DNA of 64,000 bases from Corella eumyota. Lineage: Eukaryota; Chordata; Ascidiacea; Phlebobranchia; Corellidae. Numbering within the stretch: the first letter of the stretch is position 1; each line of letters opens with the position of its first letter. Positions 1-14,435 of the stretch are shown here, piece after piece. Made by a program: the position numbers and the translations under genes. Location of the stretch: assembly GCA_963082875.1 (NCBI GenBank), contig OY720098.1:5580001-5644000 (forward strand). The letters are read 5' to 3'. The notes under the pieces were generated by a model. The model did no database searches and was not told the origin of the DNA. It saw only the letters and a list, made by a program, of their open reading frames with translations.

Positions 1-3000
1 CAGTAATAAGATAAACTGTATTTGGCTTTACATAATAATTAAAAATATATACTTACCATCAAGGTCATCAGAATAGTATTTTACGGTCAAATTATCATAA
101 TTTTGTTGTTTAATATTCCACGAAATATTAACTCCAATTTCATCAATAAATTTGGTTGTTATATTGTATGGTGGTACAAGTAGTTCATCTGTTTAAATTA
201 AAACAGATTAAATAAAATAAATAGCTTCAATTTAATGTTAGTATTTTTTTATATTTAATATTTTGTTTTTAAGGAAATTTACCAGTTTGGAAATCAACAA
301 CTCTTGGTTGACTTCTTTCTTGTTCTCTTTTTGTAGAAAGTTCTAGTTTATATTTTTGACCAGGAATCAATCCTTCAAAACTCGTTTCAGTTACTTGCTT
401 TGAATATCTATTAAAAATTATATTTGTTGAAGCTATGTTAATTAGTCTAAACTTAATTTATTTATTAATTAAGTTTTTTAAAAGCACGTTGTTCCAATAT
501 CTAACTTCTTAAAACACAAAAAGTTTGAAAAAAATATACTTACATCATTTGATCTGAGATAAGGTTTCCAGTCAAGGAATCAATAATTGAACAATTGTAA
601 CCATTTGCATCATTGGTGCTAGACAACCAAGTAATATAAACTCCGGTTTGGTTGGCATTTGCAGTAACAGTCGATGGGGGTAATAACTCATCAAGAGTTT
701 TAACATAAACTATAGATGCTTTTAAACTGTCTTCTCCCCATCTAAATGACCGAATTTCTATTTTGTATTGACTTCCTGGCATCATTCCTAAACAAAGTCA
801 ATGAAAAATCAAGTTTTTTAAAATGTTCTTAAAATAGTTTAAATTATATAAAATGTAGAAAATTTTGGTCTACCTACCATCTATACTATATAATGTCATT
901 TCTTCTCCCATTGGTACTATTTCACTTGTTTTACCAATACTGTCTTCTAAGCATGAATAAGTAACATGGTATTCTTGTACCTGGTCAGAATGTTGCGAAG
1001 CCCACCTCAAACTTACAGAATTTTCTTTAATTTCTTCGACCTATGTTTTTAATTAAAAGAAATAAATTTTATTTTAGGTATTACAGATTGTTTAATGTTA
1101 ATCTATGACAATTTTCCCCCCACAATTACCTAAATAAATTAATTTTTAATGTTTTTCTTACTTGAATATTGGATGGTGGAGTTAACACTAGTGCAGTCAC
1201 AAACCGTTGAGTGATTGGTGGAAAACTGACTTTGCTAAATCGCTGTGTGGCAAGAGACACATAATATAGTGTGCCAGGTTTCAACTTCATCAACATGAGA
1301 GAATTTTGCCTTCTTCCCATTACACTCTCTTCTTTATCATCATCACTATCACCTCCTATTGGTCTGTCAAATTTTAACAATTTAATTAAAACCCTTTAAA
1401 AATTGTAATCTTTCATGTTAAAAATTATATTTTTACTTGTAAGTAAGTAGATATCCAGTAACAGTCTTATCAGTTACAACGTCCCAGGTTATATCAGCAA
1501 CTGTGTCTCTTACATTTGTTACATTTAAATATGAAGGTGATTCCAGTGCAGAAGCTACGAGAATAAAAAAATATCTTATTATACATCAAAGTTATTTAAA
1601 CTGGATAATCAAACACTTAGAAACGCTTTTGAAGATAAGCATGGATATTTATTTTTTCAATGAAGTAAAGTATGCGTTCTATTAAAAAGAAAGACCATCA
1701 CCTGTAGTGGCTTTAATTTGCTTGATTTTACTTTTCATGTCACTTTTTATTGAGTGAACTCGAACAGAATATTGTGTTTCAGCAGCTAAATCTTTTAGAA
1801 CAATTGATAGCAACTCACTTTCAACAGTTTTCTTAATGTAATCTCCCAACACATCAAGAGACCTAAAAAATATATTTAGCTAAAATATTGTATATGGTAT
1901 TCCAAGATTCATCTTTAATTTTAAAATATCAATTAGGGTATTTAGTAATTAAACAAAACAATCGTTCTTTTTAAAGTTACCTGTAGGAAACTACATAACC
2001 ATCCACACTAACATCAATTGGTGCCTTCCATCTGACTGTAACAGTGCTATCGTCCATTGGTACAGCTGTAAGTAATCTTACTGGTGGAATCACTAAAAAT
2101 TTAAATTTATAATGGAGATAAATAGTGTATGTTAATTACAAAACAATAAAAAATACATTTTATAAATTGTATTTAATAAGATTTGTTACAAGTTTGATGC
2201 ACTTACTTGTTGATTGAATAAATTTTTTTCCATTACTTAAATCCATATTTCGCTTTGAGTAAACATTAAAATGATACTTTGTAGCAGGCAGAAGATCATT
2301 TATTGTAAGCTGAGTCTAAAAATTGTAAAATCACAACTGTTTAAAAATTTAATTATTAAGAAAATACTGTAATATGTTTTGAATTTTAAATAAATTACCT
2401 TCTGTATACCGAGTTCAATTGTTTTAATGTTGTAGGGATCATTGGGGTTAAAATAATTTATTTGATATCCAGTGATATCACCTCCCACATCTGGTGCCAT
2501 CCATTTTATCGTTATCTGATTTATACCTTGTCGTGGAGAGCGTAATTGTCTAACAGCTGCTGGTACTAAACATAAGTCACACCAATTTTTATTTATAAAC
2601 CCAAACAAAAGCATTTTAGATTAAAATATAATCAAATTATATTTAAATTTAAAACAAGTTTTAAGTATGCTACTTACATGTTACAACTACGGATACTTTA
2701 GGAGCACTTTGGGAGTTATTTCCAGTAGCATAAATCTCAACTGTGTACTCTGTAGCTGGTTGTAAACCATGTATGGAACAAACTGTCTCTGCAGCTGGAA
2801 TCATCACATCTTGTCTAGTATTTAACATATTATTACTGAAATGATAAACTGTTCTAATTTTTTTTCAAATTTTGAAAAAACTCCAAAAAAAACTTAAATC
2901 TTTCGTTAAAAAAAAATTTTATAATCAAATGTCAAACTTGTGTTTACCTGTCAGTACCCACATCGGATCGATAATGAGTGACAATATATCGCGTTATTTG

Positions 3001-6000
3001 TGACATTGGAGCTTTCCAGTGAAGAGTAAAAGATGTGTCAGAAACAATCACAAACATTAATTCATTTGGTGGATCAATAGCTTAAAAAGGATAAATAATA
3101 TGTTTTACAAATAAATATACTTTAATATTATTTTTGGATAATATTATTACGAAGTATTTTTAAATAAGAAACTTACCTGTAGTGATATTAAATTCTACAG
3201 AAACACTTCTTCTATCTTTATAAATAGTTGAGACACCTATTACGTAATTTGCACTTGGAGTGAGACCATCTATTATTGCACTTGTACTCTCTAGATTTAA
3301 AATAGAAAATTATTAAATATTCAAGTTATTGAAATTATTTTATGATTGTTATAGATTGTAAAGAGCATGTCATGTTTGTAAATACAGTTACAAAGCAACC
3401 TACCTTCTGGAAGTGTTATGTTCATTTTGGTTTCAGGGGAGTTTATTTGTGCATACGAGATAAAATATCCATCATAATTTTCTGAGATTGAAGGTAGCCA
3501 TTCTATTTCCACAACATCAGACCCAATTTCTTTGGTTATAATGTGTTCAGGGGGTTCGATTACTAAAAAGCAAGTTTTATAAATTTACAAACACCCAAAA
3601 GATGTGAGATTTTATGTATTCTATGCATTTTTATATTTAAATTAAAAGTATTTATATATACTTACACATTATGTCTGTGTTAAAAACTACTGTTGTTGAA
3701 ATACTTGTTCTGTTATACATCAAAGCAGTTATGTTTGCAATGTACATTGTTTCGTCAGTTAGGTTGCTTAGAGTTATATATGTTTGGTTCTGAAGAACAT
3801 TAATGAATTCCTTCGGAGCAATTCTGTAGATATCTTGATAACTAACCTATAAATAAACAAAAACCCACCTTTGTTTAAAGTTAATAGCTACATTAAATCA
3901 AGTTAAAAGTCATTTTAAAAAATAATTTAGCAATGTCGGCAAATGAGAAGTGATTTTTAATAATTTTTAGATACAAATTTTAATTACTTGATATCCTGTA
4001 ACTGGAGCAATTGAGGGAAACCAGTGTAAAGATGCATTATTATATCCCACATATGTAACCATAGCATCATAAGGTGGATCTATAGGCACTAAGTAATCAA
4101 TTTCAACTACATAACTAGGTGGTGCGAGTTTACTATTAGACTTGGCTGTTATGTTAATTTTGTACATAAGTCCTGGAATAATTCCAGGTACTGTTACAGC
4201 ATTATTATTGCCAGGGATCTGCAAAGGCAAAAAAATAAACTTTTTATAGGCGATCCAAGTATATTATGTTGGTTACTAAAAAAGTAAATAAGTAAGCCTT
4301 TATTACCATATATATTCTTATAAAATTACAAGTGAAACTTACTAAATAATCCATGTCATCTCCATCTAGTTTAAACGGTTTGAGATTCACTAAACCATTT
4401 TTAGCTACTGAGTGTGCAACTATTGTCACATGATATAAACCCATGATTTCTTTGTTATTAAACTCGTGAACTAAATCCCAGGTTATAGATATATCAGTGT
4501 ATGTGGGAGAAGATACTTTAACATTTTCAGGGGCAGGAAGGGATGTAGAAGTTTCAATGTAGGTTGCCAAACCATTAGTCTCCTCTTTTTCGCCCTGTAC
4601 ACTGATATTGTATTTGCTAGCTGGTATGAGACTAGAAAATTGAGCCTGTAACTCCTCTGTAAATTTAAAAAGTATAAATTATTTACTGTAACATTGACTA
4701 CTTAAAATTTGTATAAATTTACAATTTAAAATTTATAAAATATACCTGAGGAAATTTTGAGCTCTTGTTGTCTTCCAGTGTTAACATGGACACATTTAAC
4801 AATATAGTCATTAACCTTTGCCTTAAGGGCATTCCATGATACAACAATATTGTTTGATGTGACTGATTCAACAACAAGTCCAGTTGGTGTGTCAAGGGCT
4901 TTTTAAAAAATAAATAAAAAAGTTATTACTGCTATCTTTTTTATTTAAGTTTTAAAGTTTTTTGAATATGTTAAAACAATCTTTTGCGTTTACAATATAG
5001 CAGCTGCCTGCCTACCTGTTGTAATCTTGTTAGTTAAAGGTCCACTTTCCCGTTCACCTTCAACCGAAAAAACTTCAACAATATAAGATGAACCAGGCAA
5101 CAGTTTAGAAAAACTTGCCCGTTGAATTCCTTTTGGCAAAACTGAATCAATGAGAGGTGCTTTTCCTTTAAATAAAATTATTATTTTAAAATAAAAATCA
5201 ATAATGTAAAGAAATAACTTCATTCAAAACTATTTTTTTCAGCAAATTATGTTAGAAACATAATACAAAGTTTAAGCTTACCACCATTATAGCTTTTTTG
5301 AGGATACATAGTTATTCGAAATTGATCAATTTTTTTGTTTGGTGATTTCCAGTTAAATGCAATTTCATTTGGTTTAACTTTAATAACACTAAAGTTTAAA
5401 GCTGGCTCAATACCTGTAATGCAAACAATTTTACATTTAACGATAAAAACGAAAAAACTATAAAATAAAACAACTCCTATTTTTTAGGCCTGTTAAAACT
5501 TATTTAAGCTGATTAATATTCTCCGAAGTGTAAGACTTAAAATTTATATGGAATTACACATATATTAAGTAATAAACACTCAATAAAAAAATTATTTCAT
5601 TTGTATTTTTTTTTTTGTTTTAAAATAAATGAATTACACGTTACTGACCAGCAATTAAAGTAGCATGTAAAGGTAAACTTCTCATTGTGTTGTCCCGCAC
5701 AGAAAATATTGTTACATTATATTTAGTATCAGCTTTTAGTCCATTTAATGTTATTTCTCTAGTTAGACCAGGCACCTAAAAAATAAATAAAAAAACAACA
5801 ATTACAAAACAAAAAAGATTAACAAAACAATTAAAAAATATAGCAGTTTCATTAAAGATTTACATTTTTAGTAATTGGATGGGAACTCAGGGCATTCGCT
5901 TTAATAAACAAAATTTCGAAACCAGATATTTTTGCCAGAGTAGGTGCCCATCGAATTGTAGCTGATTGAGATGTTACATTGATAAATTCAACCTGTTTTG

Positions 6001-9000
6001 GGGTGTCCAATGCTAAAACAAAAAATATATAATTCCATTACATGTTTTTAAATTCTAATTCTTTAAATACTTAGTACTTTTAGATGTTTTTAAATACTAC
6101 CAATTTTTGTTAAAAACATTATTTTTTTTTACAATAATAAATATCAAGGTTAATTTGATTTAAATTCTAGTGATACTAAAAATATTTTACAATACTTACA
6201 TGTGGTAAAGTTAATTTGAGTTGGAGAGCTTACAATATCACCTTGGATAGCATACAATGTTACACTGTAAGGCTCCCCAGGAGAAAATTCTTTAATCAAA
6301 ACTGATGTTTTGTTTGGCAAAACTGTAAAATTTTATAACAAAATTATCAATTATGTTTAATTGTTGTAGTTACACTCACCAGTCTTTAACAATTAAGCCA
6401 GTAATTTTGTTTTGAAAAAAAGGAATATGTTTTTGTACTTACCACTAAACTCTGCGCCACCCTGCTTACAACTACAAACAAGCTTGTATCTATCAATTTT
6501 GGCTTCTGGTGCTTTCCAAGTTATTTCAGCAAATGTGTCACCAATTCTTAACCAATTTAATTTAGTTGGAGAATCAACACCTGAAAAATAAAAAAAAGTG
6601 TCAAAAATTGGATGAATAATTTTCTCATGGTTTCTAAATATTAAAACATAATACCTATTTTAAAGATATATCCAAGCTATAGAAAAAATACAACCAGTTT
6701 TTAATTAAAATAATGTTATGCCAAATACCTGTGTGTACAGAGGCAGTTATGGGTGAACTCAGGGTTTCTTCAACCATGGCATAAACATATACTGAATATT
6801 GGGTACCACTGTCCAAGTCCCTGATGGTCAGCTTGGTTACATTTGGACCCACAGCTTGATATACAGCATTAGCTGTACCACTCATAGGAATGCAGTTAAT
6901 CTAATAAAAAAGTATTGTAAGGAATGTGTTTTTAATTAATGCTTAATTTTAACATACAAAATAAAAGAGGGTCTTATTTCTACAATATGTATCATATTAT
7001 AAAGTTTTTACTAACCTGATTTCCAGTAATTGCATTAGAAGTTTTAGTCCAGCTCACTTCAATAGTTTTTGGTTGAACATTAGATATGGTTAATCCACTT
7101 GGTTGTGGTACATGACCACAATTTAATCCTTCCCACCCATCTTCACATATGCATGTTCCTTGAGAACATCTAAATAAATTCAACAAAAAATAATAAAAAC
7201 AAATTATAAAAAGGGTTTTTAAATATAATTACATCTTAATAAACTCTTTACCTGCCATGATTTGAACATTTATCAGGACATTGTGATTTAGAACAATCTG
7301 CTCCTGATCGACCAACAAAGCATTGACATGTTCCATTAACACAATCCCCATAGCCTTATTTAATACAAAACACAAGTTAACAATGAATTTGTAAACCTAA
7401 AATGTAAACTAAAAAAATTACGAACAAGTAATACTATAATTCCTTTTTTTTTTAATTTAAAAAATAAAAATAAAAAAGTTAATTTATTATTTTTTTTGCA
7501 TGTATAATTTTTTTTATATATATATATATTATTACCTGAACAATTATTAAAACAGCTTATTTCTCCACAATATAATCCTTGCCATCCTGGGCTGCATAAG
7601 CAAGTTCCATTACTACACTTTCCGTGTAAGAAGCAATCATTTAAACATTTCTTTACTTTACATGCTTTTCCTAAAGATTTAATAAAAAATATTTGTTGGC
7701 TGTATTACTTAAATAATATTTTTTTTGCAATTTCAGGTAATTAAAGTAATAAATTTTAAAGTAATAAACGTTGCAGTTTAAACTTTAAAAACTTTTAAAC
7801 TACCTGTCCAAAGATTTTCACATTTGCATCTTCCCTGAATACATTCTCCATTTCCAGAACAATCTCTTGGACATCTTTTTGTTGCACAATTATTTTCTTT
7901 CCATCCAGGATTACAAGAACATTTTCCCAAAACTAAATTGCATTTTCCATGACCCATGCAATCATCGGGACATTGTCTTTTTGAGCAATCGACACCTGTT
8001 TAAAAGGTAGAAATCACTTTAAGAATGTGACTTCCTTTAAATAAATACAATCTAAATTTTAGTTTAATTATAAATAAATTAAATTTTAAAGTATTAATTT
8101 ATATATATAGATATTATTCAATATAAAATTTAATAAAATATAAAACACACCAGTAAAACCATTAATGCAAGAACAAACACCATTTTCACAAATTCCATTT
8201 TTACTACATTGTTTTGGACAAACTCTTTCAGAACAATCTTCTCCACTCCATTGACCCTACAAATTGCAATATTTTTTTAATTAAATTAAAATTTTGTCTA
8301 TTAAAATTTTTAATTTATTAATTTACCCAGCATTTGCATGTTCCTTGTTTTGTACAAACTCCATGACTGAAACAACCATTGGGACAAAGAGATTCCGAAC
8401 ATTTTTCACCTGTATATCCCTTTCTGCATTTACATAAACCTTCTATGCACTCTCCATTACCTGTTCCAATTGGTGATGCGTTTAGTAGAAGTTTAAATAC
8501 GAATTTGAAAAATAAAGAAAATATTATAAATTTAAACATGAATTTTTGTTTATTGACATTATTTTTTCGTGTTTAACTTTACTCTACATTTATTTACCTG
8601 AGCAATCAGATGGACATCTTGATACTAAATGGGCTGATCTGATTGCAGCATTCTCATTATCAATATTGTCAATTATATCAAAAGTTGGTGTCGATTTTTT
8701 TTTACATTTTTTAATACAACTTGTTACTAACTTTTCCTGATCCTAAGGTAAAAGTATTACGATTTTTTATTAAAAAAATTTTTTGGAAAAGATATTATTA
8801 TATATGTTAAACTAATAACAACCTAAGCAAAAAGTTATTTACCAGAAATTTTTGTTCCAAAGCTTTAATTCTTTTAGTTAATTTAGTTTCGATTTTTTTA
8901 AGAAGGATTTTCAAATTTTTATTTTGTTTCTTTAATGTCGGACTCGTTTGTTCGCAACTGCACCTAAACGAGTTAAAAATTAACAAAACAACGCAAAAAG

Positions 9001-9924
9001 TATTAAACATTAATAAAAATATCTAGTTCTTTTATAAATACTGTTGTTTCACTTTAATATTTATTATCTACTTTATTGAAATACCTTTTAAATGGAACAC
9101 TGATGTTGTGAACAAAGCGAACAAATTTTGAATAAGGTTTTCCGTTTTCGTCCATATCAGAAAAAGACGGGGTAACATATCCTAATCAATACAAAGCACT
9201 TAATTTAAAAAAAACTTGGTAAAACTTGCTTTAGATTTTCTTAGATATTCATATTGCTTAATTTTAAATTTCAACAAAAAACACGTTTTGCATCAAGTCA
9301 ACTACTAAATCTAATTAGTATAATATAAGCACAACCAAAAAACGCAATCAAAATAGGCCTTATTAAAATATCATGAGAGGCATCTTAATTTTCTAACCTA
9401 AATTTTCGTTTTGAAAAAATCCTTGAGTGAGATTAAATTCGTGATTTTCCTTCGTAACACTTACTCCTACGGATTCTTGTTGTGATTTTGCAGATGAACA
9501 ATCGCACTTCTCCGATGGCACCGTTATGCTACATATTTAAAATACCAACTTATTATTGTTTATATAAGATGTTATTTCTATTAAATATTTTTTAAACTTT
9601 GAACAAACAATTAAACTAGCTAGGCTACTTTTTTTACTTATTTTAAACATGTTTTGTACGATCTTCATAGCAAAAAATATTTTAACGATAGATTTGAACT
9701 TTAAAGTTAAATTTTTAATTTAGAAAATAACTCGTTGTAGCCTATTAAATTTACCTATACACATGATTAAAAGCGATTGACTTTGTTCCCACGTTGAGAA
9801 ATTGTGTAACATTTTTTGGAATTGTACTTGCCACCAAGTGCGGCGTAACAGAGCCACATCGTGGAACAATTGATAGTACAAAAACAAAGATAAGCAACGA
9901 GCCTAGCCTTGCTTTGGTTTTCAT
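1..9924 (-). CDS. TN: Tenascin (5' part; runs off the left edge)
   Basis: Secreted extracellular-matrix glycoprotein; family members form oligomers and modulate cell adhesion. Translation starts at 9924: the next in-frame codon upstream that could extend the ORF is TTG, and the ATG opens a hydrophobic signal peptide (about residues 9-25). Exons I can join: 9755-9924, 9398-9528, 9085-9181, 8843-8963, 8598-8742, 8327-8460, 8151-8256, 7804-7995, 7536-7670, 7252-7354, 7016-7169, then the FN3 exons. All joins keep phase. Domains: N-terminal tenascin assembly region with Cys pairs and a Lys/Leu heptad stretch (about residues 133-190), eight 31-residue tenascin-type EGF repeats (about 215-462), then FN3 repeats. 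I count 14 complete FN3 domains plus one cut by the edge, most of them split over two exons. I saw no RGD in the exons read. The C-terminal fibrinogen-like domain expected of the family must lie outside the window. Confidence 0.93.
8151..8742 (-). other. Tenascin EGF repeats 1-3 (exons 5-7)
   Basis: Three coding exons (8598-8742, 8327-8460, 8151-8256) carry the end of the heptad region and the first three EGF repeats. Each repeat has the tenascin spacing CxxxCxxxGxCxxGxCxCxxGxxGxxC. Repeats 4-8 follow in 7804-7995, 7536-7670, 7252-7354 and 7016-7169. The last EGF repeat shares its exon with the start of the first FN3 domain, a boundary that supports a tenascin over an unrelated EGF/FN3 protein. 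Confidence 0.85.
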
Positions 9925-10816
9925 TTTTAACAATAGCTAAGTTCTACCGAGGATTCTGTTTGCTGCATTATTTAGATAATAAAACAATTTTATTGCTATA
10001 AAAGAATTTGAATTCTTCACACTATATTTAAAATAAGACATTCCCTTACAAAGTAATTTTACTTATAGACGTAAATTATTTAAACTGGGTGCATAAAAAA
10101 TCTTTTATTTTCACTTTAAAAAAAAAACCTTGTCTTTAGATAATGAATTACGATTTGATTTCTTAGACTAATAGGAAAAGCAAGTTAAGCTTTACCAAAC
10201 GTTTTTGCCAAACTCCTTGTGGCATTCCAATCGCGTACTAATTAAAAAATTAGTTTTGTTTTCACCTTTTTGTCTGCAACGAGACAATTTCATTGGAAAA
10301 TTTCACGGCTTGTCGTTATTTTTGTCGCGCGCCATGACAGTATCGCGGAAAAAAAGATAATCAAAGTGAATCCCGAATTTTGTGTTTGCCTGGCTGTACG
10401 AGTTTGTAATTTTAGCAAACATGCGACAACTCTGTTGACATGGGGTTGAACTTGCGATGTTCAAACATTAAACTTGAAAATGTGCTCTGAATAAACAAAA
10501 TGCCGAGGTTTAACACAAGTAACTATACCTCTATAACATTTAATATAAACTGTTTTGTTCAATACTAAAGTTGATGTAAATTTGTATTTATTATAAATAC
10601 ATTTTATGTTAATTTATAATAAATGCAGTGAATATATGCAAAACAAACTGAATACAAAAATGTCTTTCAGTTTATGATATAGCTTAATTTTGTAAAGATG
10701 ATATTATTACATATTAATCATTTAAAAAAGCGGAATAATATATACAATTTTTTTACATCTTTCATTGTGTTATAGTATGTTATTTTTATTAGGTCAATTT
10801 TGCCAACTTAAAATAA
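9925..10816. promoter_or_regulatory. Tenascin upstream region
   Basis: This 892-base gap lies between the 3' end of the SLC5 transporter gene and the tenascin start, both on the minus strand, so it must hold the transporter 3' UTR and the tenascin promoter. About 10260-10510 is richer in CG than its surroundings (several CpGs near 10320-10350). I see no ORF or repeat worth calling. Confidence 0.4.
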
Positions 10817-13800
10817 TTAAATGCTAGTAATAGCGCTGTCAACAACAAATTTTTCCTCTTTGTTTGTTGATTTATACATCAAAAAGTCATCTTCGCCAAT
10901 ATTGCTTTTGTCTTTTTCATTTATGTAATCTGAAACTCCAAAACGAAAAAACTTCACAACTTTTTCGGGCAGTCGTTGATTATCGATTATTGGCACAAAC
11001 AACTTCGGATCCATAACTTTAGGATTTTGCGCTCCTACAAAACCAGATAGTATTTATATATAGCTTTTACAAAAGTCCATAAAAATATGTAATTTACCTG
11101 TTAAGAATGATGCCAGTAAACCGACCACAACTGTAGTTAAGGTGGCAACAGCAGAGTAGTAAAGATATGTCACTGCATATAACGTGTTGTTCAACGAAGG
11201 CCTACAAAACACAGGTCAAAATACCATAAAAAAACAAGAAATTTGCTTCAACTAGGTTTCTTTGCTCCTGTGTTGTTGTAAATTGTTTACATAAAACAAC
11301 AACTGTTACAAGAAAATAAAAATTATCTTTAGAGACAAAAAAATTTGAACCTATTTTACCCTTCTACGACTTCGTTTTGTTTAGCGGTTGAATAGTACAA
11401 TGTGGAATTGAATGAGGTAGTTGTTTCAGGAAAGGAAGTATTAAACACAGTTTCGTTTATAAAGCATTCATCAACAGACGCCGGCAAAACCCGATTTTGT
11501 ACAAGGGAATCTGAGAAGAAAAGTCCACCAATCACAATCCAAGCTGTCAAAGCTGTGCCAAAAAATTGTCCAATCATAGTACCCTGTGCAAAATATAATA
11601 TTACCTTTTACATTTCCATAAAAAGTAAGTATTTTTTCAAAATTTAAAACATAAATAACTAAATAGGAAATTAAATTAAGATTTTTTTGTGATAGATGAT
11701 ATTTGGCCATCTGCTTTGACTTTAACCTTAATCTGTGTTTAACCAATTGTGGTTAAAAATAAGAAGTGCAAGGGTTCCTTGTTACAGAAATTGTTAATGT
11801 AAAAACAAACCTTTTCATGCCACGTTTAATAGTTAAAACAATCTAAAAAATAAATTGTAGATTATACAAACAGAAATAGAAACTACCTTTGAAGTGGCCC
11901 ATGGACAAAACATGCCTAAAGTATAAACACCTAATATGGGGGACACCAAACAGGATCCAAATGAATGCATGATCTGGATAACTGTTCCAGGAATGTATTG
12001 AATAGAACTAGCCAATCCCATTAACAACAGTCCGAAAAATAAAACTGCTCGAAAAATAATAATATATAGTTATCACTTTGTTGTTTAGATTTGCGTATGA
12101 GAAAAAGGCATTTACCTGTGATTTTACTAATGGTTAGTTGAGTCACTGAATTAAGACTTGGTCGTAGAGCTAAGACAAAATCTTTCAATAAAAGAGCCGC
12201 TAGTGCGTTTATGCCAGATGAAACTGTACTATTGTATACAAGGAATTATTTTAAAAATATAGAAAACATTCACGTGATAATAATAAAGTTACGCCAATAT
12301 CTAATTGTTAAAATAATAAAGGGTAACCTGAGAGTACCACAAAATACCGCAGACACAAAAAGACCAGCCATTCCTGGCATATCTTGAAATATTTGAACTA
12401 CCATGTAAGGTAAAATCTGGTCCGGTTTTTGTATTTCCTTGTTCATAATCGGATCACAACCCTCAAAATAAGCATACATCACACATCCAGTTAAAACAGC
12501 AATAAGCATGAAAAAAAAGTTTGGGATAACTGCAAGCATGGCCGCCCTAGTAAAAAAAGTTCATAAAGTAAAAAAATTATGATTTTTCATGAAGTAAAAA
12601 AATTATGATTTTTTATATTTGATCAATAACTTTACGATTACAACTTATTAAACTAAAAAAATCAAGAATATGTATCATAGCGCATTGATTTTCTTACATT
12701 CTTGCTTGCTTTACCGATTTGCAGGATAAGTAACGTTGGCAAGAAGGTTGTGATATACAAGTCGCTGGACACCAACCAAAGCTCCCGCCTACAATAATAC
12801 TGAAGAAAGAATTTCTTAGTGTTGGATCCAAGCCCAAACTGTTAAACAATACTCCACGTTATCATGTTAAATAAATTACGTAAGTGGTTGGTATCTACAT
12901 GGGGTGGATTGTTTAAGTAAGATTAATCAAGTAAATGCAAAAGTAGAATACACACAACATAATTTGATTTAATGAGAAAGGGTGGTTAGGCTACTATTTA
13001 CCCACGTAAAAAAATTAAGTCGATTTCCTCTTTCCAGAGCATTGTATGCATTTTCAAAACCACCCACAATTGATACACATTTAATAAAAGTTGCTAACGA
13101 TCCGGCAACCATCACAACAGTTTGCAATGTATCAGCCCAAATAACTGCTTTCATCCCGCCCTACAACGAAAAACAGTGACTCAGATTTAAATATTTTTTT
13201 AAAGATGTTTTCTCTTATTAAAAAATGTTAATGTATTTTAGGCATTTTTTTACCATTGTTGTATAAAAAGTACAAATAAGAGTTGTAAGTGTAATTGTCC
13301 AATTTAATCCAAGTGGCGTAACGGCACTCAGGGCTAGCGCTGGTAGATAAATAGTTATTGACATATATATCATCTGTAGAAAGTAGAATGTAGCTTCAAA
13401 AAGTTTACTTACAACAAATATTTGATGTTTAAAGTTTGTTAATATGAAAATACAATACTTTTAATTAGGTTCCGCATGCACTTTGATTGCTGTGTTGAAC
13501 AAATAAAATTAAGCTATATTTAAATAGTTTATTGATTGACGCCTGTTAAACTAGCACACAGACTTTTTCCTTCATTAAACAAACTTGCCCCTATAATTAA
13601 AATTTACTAACACCTCATTTTTTAAACAAAATGTGTTAAATCAACAAAAGCATTTTTGGTTTTCCTTAATGTTTACCATGGTTAAAAAGGTAAAAACAGA
13701 TGCTGTTTTTCTGATGTTTCCATGAAATCGTAGTTCCAAGTACTAAGAAAAAAAACATTAACACGTTTAAAAAAATACATTTAAAAAAAGGTGCTTAACA

Positions 13801-14435
13801 CAAACCGTCTCACTAATTTATATACCTCAAATATGGAAGTGAGTTGCAATCGGCAAATTAATGGAATATAATACAAGCATGCTACAATACTTGGTGCTAT
13901 TGAGCCGAACGCAAACCAAATTCCTACAGATCCATATAAATAAGCTTCGGTAGGTATAGCTATAAATGTCATTGCCGATATAAAAGAGACCGAAATCGAT
14001 AATGCAACTGGGAGCTGAAACGTGTGATGTAAAAAAATTAAAAAGATAGGTTTTGAGTTTATCTAATAAAAAAACTAATTTAAAGCAATTATTACATAAT
14101 ATTATAAATTTATATAAATTTGTCATCAATAGTTTGTGGAAAATATTTAAGAAGTAAAAAACAAACACCAAGGCCATTTTGCTTTCTGCGAAGTAATAGT
14201 TTTGAACTGACTTCTCATTACGGTCAACAATTGCGTAATACACTCCAATACCCATTGACAAAACAAGGGATCCTAAATTCGTTTTCAATTTTTAATATTT
14301 AACTTTTAGTTTATTTTAAAAAGTAAGATTTAATAATGACAAGACACATTTTGCGTCAAGTTTTCTCAATTAGTACCTACCTGTAAAAACCACAAAATCA
14401 ACAATTCCAAACGAGGCTGAGTTGACGGAATTCAT
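10817..14435 (-). CDS. SLC5A8-like: SLC5 sodium-coupled transporter, SLC5A8/12 (monocarboxylate) type
   Basis: Multi-pass plasma-membrane Na+/solute symporter. Thirteen exons join in phase to 622 aa: 14381-14435, 14169-14272, 13826-14014, 13677-13742, 13254-13373, 13006-13160, 12698-12838, 12328-12546, 12116-12228, 11887-12047, 11360-11583, 11098-11201, 10817-11034. Length is close to human SLC5A8 as I recall it (about 610). Family landmarks: LPVALSISVSFISAM in the first core helix, YLELRF after TM3, GGMKAVIWADTLQ, CQRYLSCKS, the CDP/PDQILPYMV loop, and STVSSGINALAA. Exon 6 is best ended at a GTGGGT donor and exon 7 at a GTAAGA donor, because only these give the SLC5A8 spacing. The large loop near the C-terminus has several N-glycosylation sequons. 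The last four residues, ITSI, fit a class I PDZ ligand. Substrate is inferred from the subfamily; SLC5A5/6 cannot be excluded. Confidence 0.9.
12566..12613. repeat. Two-copy tandem repeat in an SLC5 gene intron
   Basis: AAGTAAAAAAATTATGATTT occurs twice in succession (from 12567 and from 12592), immediately before exon 8 on the minus strand. Simple local duplication with no sign of function. Confidence 0.7.

Noticed and set aside
7440-7535. TATATA-rich run before a tenascin EGF exon
   Set aside because: Ordinary microsatellite in an intron; no further significance.
13827-14288. 153-codon minus-strand ORF
   Set aside because: It reads through an intron of the SLC5 gene; only the exon parts are real.
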